64,000 bases of DNA from Ziziphus jujuba. Its lineage: Eukaryota > Streptophyta > Magnoliopsida > Rosales > Rhamnaceae. The notes beneath the pieces are model-generated. The model had not been told where the DNA came from. It searched no databases and was given only the letters and a program-made list of their open reading frames with translations. Both the position numbers and the translations under genes were made by a program. Location: the NCBI RefSeq assembly GCF_031755915.1, contig NC_083388.1:7625001-7689000 (forward strand), read 5' to 3'. Positions 1 to 12,169 of the stretch are shown here, one piece after another (the stretch's first letter is position 1; every line of letters begins with the position of its first letter).

Positions 1-540
1 AATTATTTACAATTTTTTTATTTTTTAATATATTAAACTATTATTATCTAGTTATAATTTTGATATATATATAATATCCATATTTTTCATTCCATATTAT
101 TTAATTTATAACATTTCATGCATATATATATATATATATATACCAAATTTATAAACTTCTCATTTACATATTTTTGTAACCAAGTTTTTCTATGTATTTT
201 TAAGTAAATAAAACGATTTATATATGTATTTTCTCTGTTAAATTTTTATTAAATTTTAAAAATAATATTGAATACATAAAAATCAAATTAAAACCAGAAA
301 ATGCTAGATCTATATATGAAATGGAGTGTCATGCTAATATTGGTTAGATTTCCATAACATTCCCCTTATATTTGAAGGAGAATATTATAGTAATAATCAT
401 TAATATCTATTAATTTTTTTTGGTTAAATTGATAAACTAAGAATATTTTGGAATTTGTATTCCATTTTTTAATTGAAAAATGAAACACTTATATATTGTC
501 AATTAAGTGAGACATATACCTATAGAATACTTATATATGA
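1..540. other. AT-rich intergenic sequence
   Basis: Very AT-rich, with a TA microsatellite near 122-142. I see no coding potential, RNA gene or recognisable repeat boundary here. Confidence 0.6.
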
Positions 541-551
541 ATAAATTTATA

Positions 552-874
552 GAATTCTCACCTTGGCCATACACGGTTGTCTTTAGAGTTAGAACTCGAT
601 TATCCAAAGAAATTGCATTACCAACTTTTCCACTTAGTATTGCAAAAATAGAGACATCGATTCATCACCAAGATGCCAAACGGTAGGCTCTGTTGTTGGC
701 GTTACTACCTTTTAGTACATTCCAAGATAAGAACCAAGATAATCACAAAAACATGCAAACTGTAGAATAAAAAGAATATGTATCCCTCTTAACCTGTCCC
801 ATTACCAAAGATGTATTGTATTTTCCAACCATTCTTCCCAATGTATCAGCTTCCGGGCTTAGCAAGGAAAGACG
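552..874 (-). pseudogene. Exon-like fragments of an unidentified gene
   Basis: On the minus strand, 874-794 looks like a real 81-bp exon. It follows an acceptor-like ACAACAG, encodes 27 codons without a stop (starting RLSLLSPEADTLGRMVGKYN), and ends CAG before GTTAAG. A second open stretch of about 30 codons lies at roughly 641-553 (DVSIFAILSGKVGNAISLDN and onward) and ends before GTGAGA. The stretch between them does not join in frame by any splice I can see, and no start or stop exon is visible. I do not recognise the protein. It could be the tail of a gene fragment or chance open frames. Confidence 0.3.
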
Positions 875-899
875 CTGTTGTAAAAACATAAAGGAACAA

Positions 900-3099
900 A
901 ATCAACACATTATTAAACCCTACATGCTTAATCATAGTTCACTCACCTAGAACATTAAATGGCTCAAATATATTTGTAAAATCCCTCTCCACACCAATTT
1001 CACAAGAATAACAACCTATTAGTGTTTTGAGAAATACAATAAGAGGAGCTCCCTCTATAACTGCTTCAGCTATTGTCATTCATACCCTTTCAAAATTAGT
1101 GGATAAGATATCAATTTTTTTGGTTTTATTGTTTTTCTTATATAAAAAGAAAAATTGGGACACAATAGCCCAGATTGGTGGGGGTGTCATAGAACATGGT
1201 AGAAGGATGCACCATGATTAGGGATAGGCGTCGGTTCAATAATCAAATTTTTTCAAACTAAATTGAACCAAATCATTAAAAAAAAAAAAAAAAAAAAAGA
1301 ACCGAACTAAACATTTTCGATTCAATTTGATTGTGTTAAATATTTTACTGTTTATTTAATTTTTTAATAATTTTTAGAAAGAAATATTATTATTTTCAAT
1401 GATTTGAATTTAATATTATTAAAATAATTTTAAAACATAAAAATATATAAAATATAATTAATTATAAAAAATATTAAAAAATTATATATAATATATACGG
1501 TTTTTGTTTTATATTTTTTTTTAAGGAATGCTCAACTCAACTGGAACTGTCTGATTCGTCGTATATATGTTGAGTTTTGTTTGATTTGATTTGGGTGAAA
1601 AATTAATCAAACTGATCCGAATTAATTCGGTTTGATCGATTCTTATCACTTTATGCCCCCCCCTTCGGAAATACATGCCAAATGAAATGGTTCAAACGTC
1701 GGAAGTCGGTCTCCCATAATGCCCTTTTATTGAAAGACACCTGTGATTTTTTGAGATAGAGAAAGGCAATAGTATAAAAAATAAAAAATAAAAAAAAAGG
1801 ACGTTAAGAAAATGACATCATTAAACCTTTTATTTTTGTGTTGAAAATTCTTTTATTTTCAAGTTCTTTCATTTTTATTTTTTTATAAAATGTATTTTTT
1901 TAAAAAATTTATATCCTCAAATATTTGCATTATTTTATTTTATTTTTCAATTCATATCGCTAAAATATTATCTTCTTTTTTTTTTCAATTTATATCCTAA
2001 AATATTTATATTCATCTTCATTCAATGTGAATTCATTTCCATTAAACTCCAAAACAGTTTCTAAAATAATACATCCATTCCTTCTTCTTCTTCTTTCTTT
2101 TTTTTTTTTTTTTCATTTTTTTACTGATGAATGTTGTCACATTTTCATCTAAATGTCATATAACAAATGTGGATGTCTAGGAAGCAAGGCATCCTCATTT
2201 GAAATTAAATTACATAGATAAAATTTATGTTTTATCGTCCATCATTTGAATAAATAAATTATCGATTTTATAAAAGACATTTTGGTTTTAATGTCGCAAT
2301 GCTCTTATATGAATCTGGATAACTAGCCTCAAAGATTGGGAAATTATATAAATTGTCGCAGGGGGTTGCGACTTATGAGGGTTTAAAGCCAGATCACTTA
2401 ATTAACTCAGGGTAACTTTCTAAATAAAACCATTATAATCTCGTGGCGTAAAATCCAGTTACCAGCAGCCTAATAAATTTCTGGAACTTGGAAAAAAAGA
2501 AATACATATATAAAAGAATAAAAAAAATTAAAGATTCGAAAGTAATCAACTTGCCTAGGTTAAGCTGCTTCAATTTTCCCACTCCATCTCTTTTATCTTT
2601 AAATCCTAATGTTATTTTCCCACTCATCTCTTCATCTTTAAATCCTATTGTTCTTGTCTATGTAAGAGTTACTAACCTGCTTAACGATAAGCGGCCATTG
2701 CTTCTTCTTGTCTGACACTTTTGCTTCTTGTTAATCACCAAGTTCAAGCCAGATTCTGGTTATGGTCAATGGTGATTATTTCTTGTTGGTTATGCTAATT
2801 ATGTTCGCATTCATCCTTTTCACAAATAAAATATACGTTTTAATTACTTTAAATCTGGGCATTTCCTAGGTGATGGAGATAAACGAGATTAAAGGTTAAT
2901 CCTAAGATGCAATGTTTTGTTAGACCAGAATAGCCGGTTTTGTGGTTTCTTCCACCTCCACTATGAAATACTAGTAAAATACGAGCAGGCCACTCAGTCA
3001 CAACCCAGTCATATTGTATTTGTCTAGATGAATCACATCAACTTCATCTTTATAAATTCTGGTCGATGTAACTTGTAAATTAAGAACCTAACAAATATT
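900..3099. other. Intergenic region
   Basis: AT-rich, with homopolymer tracts (A-run near 1279-1298, T-runs near 1970-2115). Short open frames around 2433-2715 lie on both strands and look like chance. No gene or transposon ends recognised. Confidence 0.55.
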
Positions 3100-3327
3100 T
3101 ACCACAGCTTCAGGTCTAAGCCACTTACAAACTGAAATAAGACATAAAATAAAATCACTTAACAGAGAATAGAAGGTGACAGCTTTAACCCCCCAAATAT
3201 ACAGGGAAGTCTGTAACAAACTAGCTTCTCAAGAACCACAAAGGTACTATTTAAGCAGTTAAATTTATCTATTTAGTACCAAGATCACCACAGCCCTACC
3301 AGAGGCTAGACTTCCAGAATCTCTCTT
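3100..3327 (-). other. Probable 3' UTR of the SR45a-like gene
   Basis: Non-coding sequence directly downstream (minus strand) of the SR45a-like stop codon. The extent is inferred from position only; the poly(A) site is not defined. Confidence 0.35.
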
Positions 3328-5398
3328 CTAAGAGGTAGGTGATGAAGACCGAGGGCTAACAGACCTTGAAACTGATCTGGAACTTGCACTCACACTCCGA
3401 CTCAAGCTCCGGCTCCTGCTACTCCTGGAGTAGCTATCCTGAGAAAGGTCACGTCTAGATGAAACCCTGTAAGACTTTGACAACCTCTGACTCTGTGAGA
3501 TGCTTGGAGAGTAGCTCCTTTTTGAGCGCCTTCGTGAAGGAGAAACACTAGGAGAGTAGCTCCTTCTTGAACTCCTCTGTCGAGGAGAAACACTAGGAGA
3601 GTAGCTACTCCTTGAACTCCTCCTGGGCTTGGGTGAGACACTACGTGAGTAGCTCCTTCTTGACCTCCTCCTTGCCCTTGGTGAGACACTACGAGAAGCA
3701 AAGCGATAGCGATACCTTCTTCCATAGTAGTGCTCATATGGGGAATCATCCCTGGAGTAGGGAGAGTAGGAACGGTCCCGACGGCTCACAGGTGACCTGC
3801 TGTACGGTGACAGTGACCTTGAGTAAGACCTACGACGACCATCATATGGAGAATATGACCTACGCCTTCTATAGTAAGGTGACTCATATGGAGAATATGA
3901 TCTACGCCTTCTATAGTAAGGTAAGAATGATCTGCGACGACGTCTATAGTAGGGAGAGTACGATCTACTCCTAGATCGGTCTGATGATCGAGATGACCCA
4001 CTCAAGCTCCTTCGGTAAGGAGAGTAGCTGGGAGATTGACGAGGAGAGTAACTAGGAGTTCTTCTACTAGGAGAGTAACTTGGAGTTCTTCGACTAGGAG
4101 AGTAACTTGGAGTTCTTCGACGAACTATAACAACAACGTACCAAAAATTATAAAGCAAAGACAAGTCAAAAATTGCTAAGGAAAAATGTAGCCACCATAC
4201 AGATATGAAATTAAAAATAACTTACCTCGAATCCTGGAGTAGGAGTACGCCCTCTTCGCCTCCTTGCCTGCAACAATAGTTAATAGAATAAGATCATGGT
4301 ATTACCAGAAAACTCACAAATGGTAAAACAATGCTTTCAGGATTCAAAGTGTGCATCAGAGGCAGAGCAATAACATAAACAAACTGAAATACAACATATT
4401 TAAGTGCTATAAAAAAGAGAAATGCAGGGCATACAACCCCAATGATCTGATACTTCTTGATGTGTTTGATTTGTTTGTTTAGTTGTAGTTTGGAATTTGG
4501 TGAAGAGCTGCTACACACAGCTAACCTGCTGCCACAAACACTTCAAGTGGAAGAAGCAAACAACTTTCAAACTCAAAAGAACTAATAGCCAATAGGACTC
4601 TTAAGTCTTATATAATGTCGAAGTGTAGCGAGCACTAATGGATTGAATACAGCAATTGGGAATAAACAGGAAAACATGTAGACAATTTACCTTCTCCACT
4701 GTAATTACACGGCCTTCAACTACAGAGCGATTCAAATACTTAATGCAGCGATCAGCTTCCTCAACAGTTGACATCGTAACAAACCCAAAACCACGAGACT
4801 CTCTTGTCCATGGATCAACCACTAGATGAACATCCACCACCTAGAAAAAGTTAACCAAAGGATTGCATTAAAGGAATTAGAGCAAGCCAATCACATAATA
4901 AATAGCACCATCCAAAATTCCACATAATACATAAAGCCAAAATTAATTAAAAATTACAAAAATTAAAAAAAAAAAAAAAAAAATTCCATCATGCAAACCT
5001 TCCCCTCCGTTGCAAAGTGCTTTTCAAGTTCTCTCTTTGTCATTCGGGGGGACAACCCTGTGACATACAGGTTATTACCAGGATTATCCACATCACTTGA
5101 GGGACTCCTATCATCAACCAAAACAACAAAAGGTAAGATGACTATAGTGCAACAGGACAAATAAAAGATCAAACAACCCAACTAAGTAGCAAAATTAAAG
5201 CACTACCTTGACCGGCTCCTTGACAAAGATCTTGAGATAGATCTACCATATCTCTTATATGGAGATGGAGAACGGGAATACCTAGAAAATAGTTATAAAG
5301 AACATAAGAACACCAAGAAGTAATAAACATAAGAATGAAGAACATCAAAAACCAAGTTTCCAACATAAGACGCACCTTGACCTTCTGGAGTAAGACAT
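3328..5398 (-). CDS. SR45a: SR45a / Tra2-like RS-RRM-RS splicing factor
   Basis: Nuclear SR-like splicing regulator; the Arabidopsis relative is induced by heat and strong light. Minus-strand exons are 5398-5376 (starting MSYSRRSR), 5281-5207 (short N-terminal RS region), 5107-4999 and 4840-4691 (one RRM split by an intron: RNP2 LYVTGL, RNP1 RGFGFVTM), 4267-4249 or 4267-4226 (basic ARRRRG linker), and 4124-3328 (long C-terminal RS domain rich in SYSP, RRRRSYSPY and RSVSP repeats). RS-RRM-RS is the Tra2/SR45a layout. The ATG is the first codon after an acceptor, so a 1.25-kb leader intron (5399-6651) precedes it. The strong donor at 4226/4225 (GAG then GTAAGT) does not keep the RS frame: it leads to a stop near 4002. 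A weaker donor at 4249/4248 (GGGC then GTACTC) gives one open frame of 390 aa. The family call is firm; the linker splicing is inferred. Confidence 0.88.
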
Positions 5399-5924
5399 CT
5401 GAATAACAGGCAGAAAAACAAAGCTCGGTCAAAAGTCATATAACAAAATCATATATAAGAAATCAAAAATAGAAAAAGACTAGTTACTATTACTGATATA
5501 TAGAAAATTCAAGAAACTAACATAAAATATGCTCTTACAAGATCTTTCAACAGGGGAATCACTTATACATTCTGAATTGAAGATTGTGAGGGCTTATCAT
5601 ATCGCATCACAAAACATATATAATATACATATATTGCTATACGTGTCATATAGCCATACAGACTGGCATACAAAAATATGTATTCATTTTCCTTTGCAAC
5701 AAAAAAGAACAATAAAAACAAACAAAAATCAGCTTAAACCTTCATAAATATTACCACCATAAGAACAACAAAATTATATTGGCAATATTCGAAGTAATAC
5801 TCATCGAAAATTTCATACATGAATGAATAAACAGCTAAGCTTCACCAGAAATCACTGAATAAAAACAATCTGAAAATATACACCTACTTACGAAATGAAT
5901 GGGTGAATGCAATCTGAAATTAAT

Positions 5925-6525
5925 TCACAAACAAATCACCTAAGCTGTATTACATTGATTTCAAAAATATAAGGTAACGATCATCTGCAATTCTACAGGA
6001 AACTCAAAATCTGAATGAAATATTCACTACAAACAAATCACCAACACTCTTCAATGCTGATTTCAGAAACATAAAAAAAGCTGACCGTACACACAACGTA
6101 ACGACTATTTGCAATTCTAAAAGAAATTTAAAATCAGAATGAAACATACAATACAAATAAATCACCGACGCCATTCAAAATTGATAACTAAAATATAATA
6201 AAGCTGTGATCATATACACAGCATAGCGATTATTTGCAAATCTACAAGAAACTCAAAATCTGAATGAAATATACAACACAAATAAATCATCTACGCGATT
6301 CAGAATTGATTTCAACAATATAAAAAAGCTGATTATATACACAACGTAATGATTATTTGCAATTCCACGAGAAACCCAAAATCAGAATGAAAATATACAA
6401 TACACATAATTAAATAAATTACCTAAGCTATTCAAAATTGATTTTAAAAATATAAAATAGCTGGTCATGTACACAACGAAAAGATTATGATTTTGCAATT
6501 CTACATGGAATTCAAAAAATCAAAC
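5925..6525. repeat. Intronic minisatellite, ~124-bp unit, about 5 copies
   Basis: The leader intron of the SR45a-like gene holds a diverged tandem array. The anchor GCAATTCTAC or a close variant begins at 5987, 6111, 6235, 6359 and 6495, giving spacings of 124, 124, 124 and 136 bp. Each unit contains recognisable AAAATCTGAATGAAA, CAAATAAATCACC, ATTCAAAATTGATTT and AAAAAGCTGATCATATACAC-like blocks. Confidence 0.85.
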
Positions 6526-6527
6526 TA

Positions 6528-6531
<4 letters not shown>

Positions 6532-6557
<26 letters not shown>
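6532..6557. repeat. TA microsatellite
   Basis: Perfect dinucleotide run directly beside the intronic minisatellite in the SR45a leader intron. Confidence 0.85.
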
Positions 6558-6561
<4 letters not shown>

Positions 6562-6651
6562 AAATACAATACAAATAAACGGATCTTAAAGAAAAATTAA
6601 AAAAAAAAAAATTTTAATTTACGAATTTAAACAACGTGATCGAAGGCTTAC

Positions 6652-6856
6652 CATATAGAATGATGGCAGAGAAAAATCACGAAGGAATTTGCAAATCTCT
6701 TTTCTTTTTTTTTTTCTTTTTTTTTTGTTTTGTGGATGGGTCTCTCTCCTTCCTCTCAATCTCGCAAAAATCGTACAAATTGATTGAAGGAAAAACCCGA
6801 TAACGCAGAGAGCGAAAGGTTTATATCGAGAGGAACGTAGGGGAAGTTTCTGGAGA
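6652..6856 (-). promoter_or_regulatory. SR45a leader exon and core promoter with a heat-shock element
   Basis: On the minus strand a leader exon ends at 6652 with the donor ATG/GTAAGC. A TATA-like ATATAAA lies at about 6822-6829. Just upstream, 6843-6855 reads GAAGTTTCTGGAG, which fits the heat-shock element GAAnnTTCnnGAA with one mismatch. The Arabidopsis homologue is heat-inducible, so the site fits. Transcription start is inferred. Confidence 0.55.
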
Positions 6857-7367
6857 AACGGACGCCAAACACATTTAAATACGCTTCAATTTCTCTTTTG
6901 TGATCCGTGGTTATTATGTAACCTTAACCGGTTCTTATAGTGGGGTCCCACTGCAGTTCGCGGCTGGGACCAACAACTCGCCACGTCGTTGCTCGGAGGA
7001 GTTTTTGGTAAATGACTTTGAATCTAAAAAGGATGAAATGACTGGATGATCCTTATTTACTTGACGTGGCCCTCTTTCAGTGGATCGACGAGAGAATAAA
7101 GAGAGGATCCTGCGGAGCAAAATTATGCTTTAATATCAACCACATAATTTGGGCTGTGGATTTTTGGCCACGCGTGTTAGATTCGATTTGAATAGTAATA
7201 TAATTTTTCAGGAAACTCCCTCATTTTGCGTTATTTATTGTAGTTTCCTCCGTGAACATGTATTTTACTGTTTTCGAGCCCAAAAAATTTGCAAATTTGT
7301 TTTTATCTCTTAATTTTTAAATGTCTTACATTTTTTTTTTTCCTTCATGAAATGAAGTTTGACCAAA

Positions 7368-7399
<32 letters not shown>

Positions 7400-8189
7400 A
7401 GCAAAACAAATTTTAAATTAATTAAGCAAAGACAGGCATCAACATGGGCCGTTACTTTTGTTTAACTGCAAGTCCAAAAATTCCAACGAGACTTGCCGAA
7501 AATATTACTTGCCACTTTGACACTTTGACAGCTAATGTGGCGAACTTTTCCATATACGATATTAATTTTAGAAAAAGCTAATTAATTCTAGCCAACTAAT
7601 GGCCATTACACGTTGTAACAAATAGATTAAAATACATGTGCCAATATTAGCAAACTCATTCAAAATTTGCATATTCCAAATAAGAGAAACTTTGTAATTG
7701 CAATCACGTTGCATGGCCTAGTGATCAATACACAGTTATTTCAAGCATAGAATCAGTTTTTGTTTTAAATATTATCTATTAAAGAAATATATAATCATTG
7801 TAAAATAATATTGGTACCAAATTTGTTACCTCATCGATATAGCATGATTTTACTGAGTTCACTTTCAATGAATCCCCGAGATGGCTTTTTTGTGGACTAC
7901 TAATCTCATACCACATCAACCGAGTAAACAACTTTGACCAAAATTTTGGTACCTCTAGCTTTACCCATAATCATTCCATGTCATTGGGATCTTTGGGTCC
8001 AATGTTAAATCGACATTGATTTAAACAAATAAGAAATGCGTGATTTTAATACTCCCTGAATACTTGAATGATCTGCAGAAAGTCCAGTAAACATTTTCAA
8101 ATTCATATTACAAGGCCAGTTTGAGTCGAGTAATAATCAAGTAAGTCGATTTTATAACCAAAATTGAAAACAATACAAGAGGATAGGTT
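6857..8189. other. Intergenic: SR45a upstream region and MAC5 3' flank
   Basis: No convincing gene. It contains a TA run at about 7376-7399. The part nearest 8189 is probably the MAC5 3' UTR (minus strand). A 61-codon open frame at 6935-7120 has no recognisable feature. Confidence 0.5.
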
Positions 8190-11100
8190 TCATTGCTGAG
8201 ATGAAGCTGCTGTAGGAGCAGATGCAGATGGTGTAGACCCAGGAGGAGCAGATTCAGATGTTGTAGACCCTGGAGCAGACCCAGATGATGCAGGTGTAGA
8301 ACCTGAGGGTGCAGGTGCAGGCCCTTGTGTCGCAGAATGCTGGTACTGCTGGTTCATCGGCGGTGGTTGTGATGTGGGCATTGCGGAATGATATGGAGGG
8401 TACTGCTGATAAGGTGGTGGCGGTGGAGGCATGTATCCATATGGAGGATAATATTGCTGGTGGTATTGCCCATGTGGTGGTGGCATAGCTTGAAATGCAT
8501 AATGCTGTTGCTGCTTTTCCAGTCCAGATTTGTTCTCACCTGATCCTGACGGCCCATTGGGAGCCCCATCTTGCGAGGTAACAAGGGCACCCATTCTTTG
8601 AGGGTCCATTGATGGATAATAAGCCCTCTCCTGCTGAGGTGGAGGAGGGATGTTATAGTACTGCATGGATGTGCCTTGGTCATGTGTACTGGCCGGGTGC
8701 AATTGGTTTTGCTGCTGGGATATGACAGCTCGAGGCAACAACCCACTATGAGCTACCGCCTGCTGTCTTGCTTCATCCGAACTATCTGCCTCTGGTCTGG
8801 GTGCTTGTGGTCTACCCCACATAAGCTTCAACCTCAATCCCTTTATTACTAGTTTATTTGACAGCTCTTCAGCAGCTTTTTCTGCCCCTTCTCTGGTTGT
8901 GTAGGTTACAAAAGCACAGGCTCGTTGTAGAACCATCCTAACAGACTCGATCTCACCATGAGCATAAAAGTGATCCCTTAAATCTTGCTCACTGATTCTG
9001 GCATCAAGCCCTCCCACATAAAGGGTTTTTATGCTCTCATCCTCGGGAGGTTCCAAAGAGGGCATCTCTCCAGCCTTGTTAAGTAGCTTGAGTGCCACTG
9101 GATCATTGACTCTGCACATATTTAAGGGGGAATTGGTAAATATAGCAATCTTTCTAAAATTCAAGAATTGTGTATGATGCATGGGAAAAGATAAAAAGGG
9201 CATAATTACATGGATGCAAGCCTGTTGACAACTGACAAGAGGCAACAGGGTTGGGAATGATTAATTTAAAATTGGTATACATTAACATATTCAAAACATG
9301 TCTTGATATTCAGTCAGGTTTTTCATCTGAGACTGGATTTCTCAAAGGAGCAAAGGTGATATATTTGAAAGATTGTTCAAGTCCATGAAATATGATTTGA
9401 CAGTTAATTGGTTATGTCAGCAGGCAAAATCCACTCAGCACATCCTCTTCAACAAAACAATTAAATCTTAATAACAATACTAACACCTAAATTCTTTTTC
9501 TTTTCATTCTCTTCATTTGGGGCCAGGGGAAAAGGTTGGGTCAAATATCTACCAGCCAAAGTCAAGCCAGACCAGGCTCTTCTATCCTCACTCTTAGATT
9601 TGCATTTGGAATGACAACAAAAGACAAAGTTTAACTTCACGGTAACTTCCAGGATAGGAATATTGACTCTCAAGTCAGAAAAAATACATGTACCTTAGTT
9701 GCCTAATTTATAAAAAATAAAAACATGAAACACAGTTGCCTTTTTTCGCTTTGGATAAGAAAAAAAGATACAGTATAAAAAAAAATAAAAAAAAAAGATT
9801 TATGCAGAGAGTCAGAACAATGTAATTTAATAACAAAATCATATAGGTCATATTATATGTTTATATAAGGATAGAGATTATGTAGAAAGACACAACAGAG
9901 ACAGGGGGAGAGGGAGAGGGAGGAATCAGAAAAGAACAGAAAAATTAATTACCAAACTTAAAATTGAAAATTATCAGCCAGTGGACGTACCCATAGTAAC
10001 GATCTTTAATATTTTGCTGTGACAACTCCCCAGTTATGGGCATCTCATGCCTGTAAGGACACTCAGCACCTCTTGTACATTCACCCCGGATGTAGAAACT
10101 GCAAACATGTGCACGGTTCCTTTTATAATATGGTACTGTCCTTTGAAGCTTCAGAATAGTGTCATTTGAGCGAACCTTCCCGTAAGAAGATTCATAATCT
10201 ATACCAGCTCTAGCCTGCGTTGACCATTATATTGTTTAGCAACACAGAAGAGACATGAGAAGGTGCCAATGTGAAAGCAGTCATATAAATGAAAATTAAA
10301 TATTCCAAAAAATAACACAATAAATTACATTCCACATGGTTCTCTCTCATCAAAATAAGGATACTGATTTGACCACGAATTTAAATTTTAAATGCAAAAT
10401 ATCAAATATCTTATGTTCTGAAATGCAATAAACCAGAAGACCACAAATCAGTAAAGGGCTTTACTAAACTTCTAAAAGGCAAATGAGGATGATCTTTAAC
10501 AAACAAAATGGACAAGGATAATTTTTTAATACAATAAACACATCAAAGGAAGACAGTGCATACATATATATATATACACACACATTAAAAAAAAAAAAAA
10601 AAAAAAAAAAAGTCACATTTTAATTCCACTTGTCGAGAAAGTTCCGATGTTATTCAAGAGAACAGCTTAGTCTACAATTGAAACTGGAAGCAAATGCAGC
10701 AAAACTTGGACCATTAAGCTAGAGGACCTCAAACTTATCACTATTAACTCATATCAGTTAGTCGAGGAGATCAGCAGGTTAACAGAGACCATGTTGGAAG
10801 TACTTAAAAAAGCAGGTCAAACGGAAAATCACAGGATATAATAAAAAATAGCAAGCAATCAACAAAAGCAGCAATCAAGCATGACGAAGATAGAAGAGAA
10901 ATACTAAGTCAGACAAGGCAAACCGATAACAAAAATTTTACGACCAACAGGGAGGGTCTAAACCAGTAATAGAATTGAAAAACAATTCTCTAACACAAAT
11001 TTGATATCCATAAAACAAAATGAAACAGGATGAAGTTGCTAAGACATAGAAGAAAATATAGTAGGAGTTTAGAATAGCAAAATACAGCCAATTCATCACA

Positions 11101-11825
11101 CACCAAAGCCAGATTATTCAGAAAGGTAAAACCCAAAAGTAGTTTGATTTATTTGAGGGGAAAAAAAAGTCTTACCCTGCGGTCATGCTCCTCGGCGAAA
11201 TACTCTCTATTGACATCACTCTTGGGAATAGTATCATTAGAATTGATGGACAGAGCGGTGTCTCGAACTTGCACTGGCAGTCCATATTCCAAATCCAGAA
11301 GGCAAACTTGGCAGACATTTTTCAACTTACTGCAAGTCTGACAAATCTCTGTTTTCTTATATCTTGCATCACGACCAGGCCTCCATCTGAAAACCGTGAA
11401 CGGCCTTGTACAAATCTTGCACTCCTTGTCATAATCCGCTTTTGTCTGTGCATTTACAAATATATACAATAAACAATACCATTACCAAAAAAAAAAAAAA
11501 AAAAAAAGCTTCTCGTAAAAACTGAAACTGAGCGAAAAATTACAGCTACTTCTAAAAATATATTTTGTATAGCAATTCTACTACTCATAAATAACGACGA
11601 AACGGTATCTAAAATCTAAAGGAAAAAGGAATTACATGAAAACCCTATATACAAAACATTTAGAAGCAGTAAAATCAATATTCTACGAGATTATTGAAAG
11701 GCAATAGACAAAAAGTATACCATGCGAACGTAAGGGTTGTCGCCGAGGCAAGACTCGCAGATTATGGGAAAGTCGGAGCGTTCCCAACCATCGGCTTCAA
11801 GATCTCTAAGCAACCTGTGCGCCAT
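8190..11825 (-). CDS. MAC5: MAC5-like CCCH zinc finger and RRM protein (RBM22/Cwc2 family)
   Basis: Component of the MOS4-associated/NineTeen complex, which acts with the activated spliceosome. Four exons on the minus strand, all in phase: 11825-11721, 11445-11176, 10214-9991 and 9111-8190, giving 506 aa. The N-terminal zinc-binding region shows CESC, CKIC, CQTC and CQVC pairs, as in RBM22/Cwc2. Exon 3 holds one CCCH finger (C-X7-C-X5-C-X3-H, ending CPYRH). Exon 4 holds an RRM at about residues 225-300 (RNP2 LYVGGL, RNP1 ACAFVTYT) followed by a Pro/Gln/Tyr-rich low-complexity tail. The start MAHRLLRD matches family starts and sits 35 codons before the first donor. A telo-box lies just upstream. 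A broken duplicate of this gene lies at 14043-47179. Which Arabidopsis paralogue (A, B or C) it matches best cannot be settled by eye. Confidence 0.93.
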
Positions 11826-11840
11826 GCGTGTTTGTGACCT

Positions 11841-11848
11841 AACCCTAA
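11841..11848. promoter_or_regulatory. Telo-box upstream of MAC5 start
   Basis: AACCCTAA lies 16 bp upstream of the MAC5 ATG in the probable 5' UTR. This motif is frequent near the starts of plant translation and RNA-processing genes. Its role here is inferred from position. Confidence 0.4.
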
Positions 11849-12169
11849 TATCCCTTTGCAGTCTCTGGAGAGAATTAGAGGGACTATTTTTGTTAATATG
11901 TAGCACAGATTTCGGAATCTTATTGGATATCAATTTGAATTTGCGCAAGAGATTTCAGAGACATGCAAGAGGGGAGGACGTCGGGATGAAGAGAGAGGGT
12001 TTGCGCCTTTGCGGAGTCTCAGAATTTGGGGAAACATTTTTTTTTTTTTTTTTTTCGGCCTTTCCAAAACTCAGAAACGGGTATTACTTCGGGTCACAGG
12101 TCAAGTCGAACCGATTTCAAGCCCATCCAACGGTCTTGGGCTGCAACTGTTTTCTGAGTTGGTCTCTCT

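Noticed and set aside
3402..4001. Additional open frames opposite and within the SR45a RS exon
   Set aside because: They come from the repetitive RS codons read in other frames; the SYSP/RRRRS frame is the conserved one.
6935..7120. 61-codon open frame upstream of SR45a
   Set aside because: No recognisable motif, no splice context, and it lies in the promoter region.
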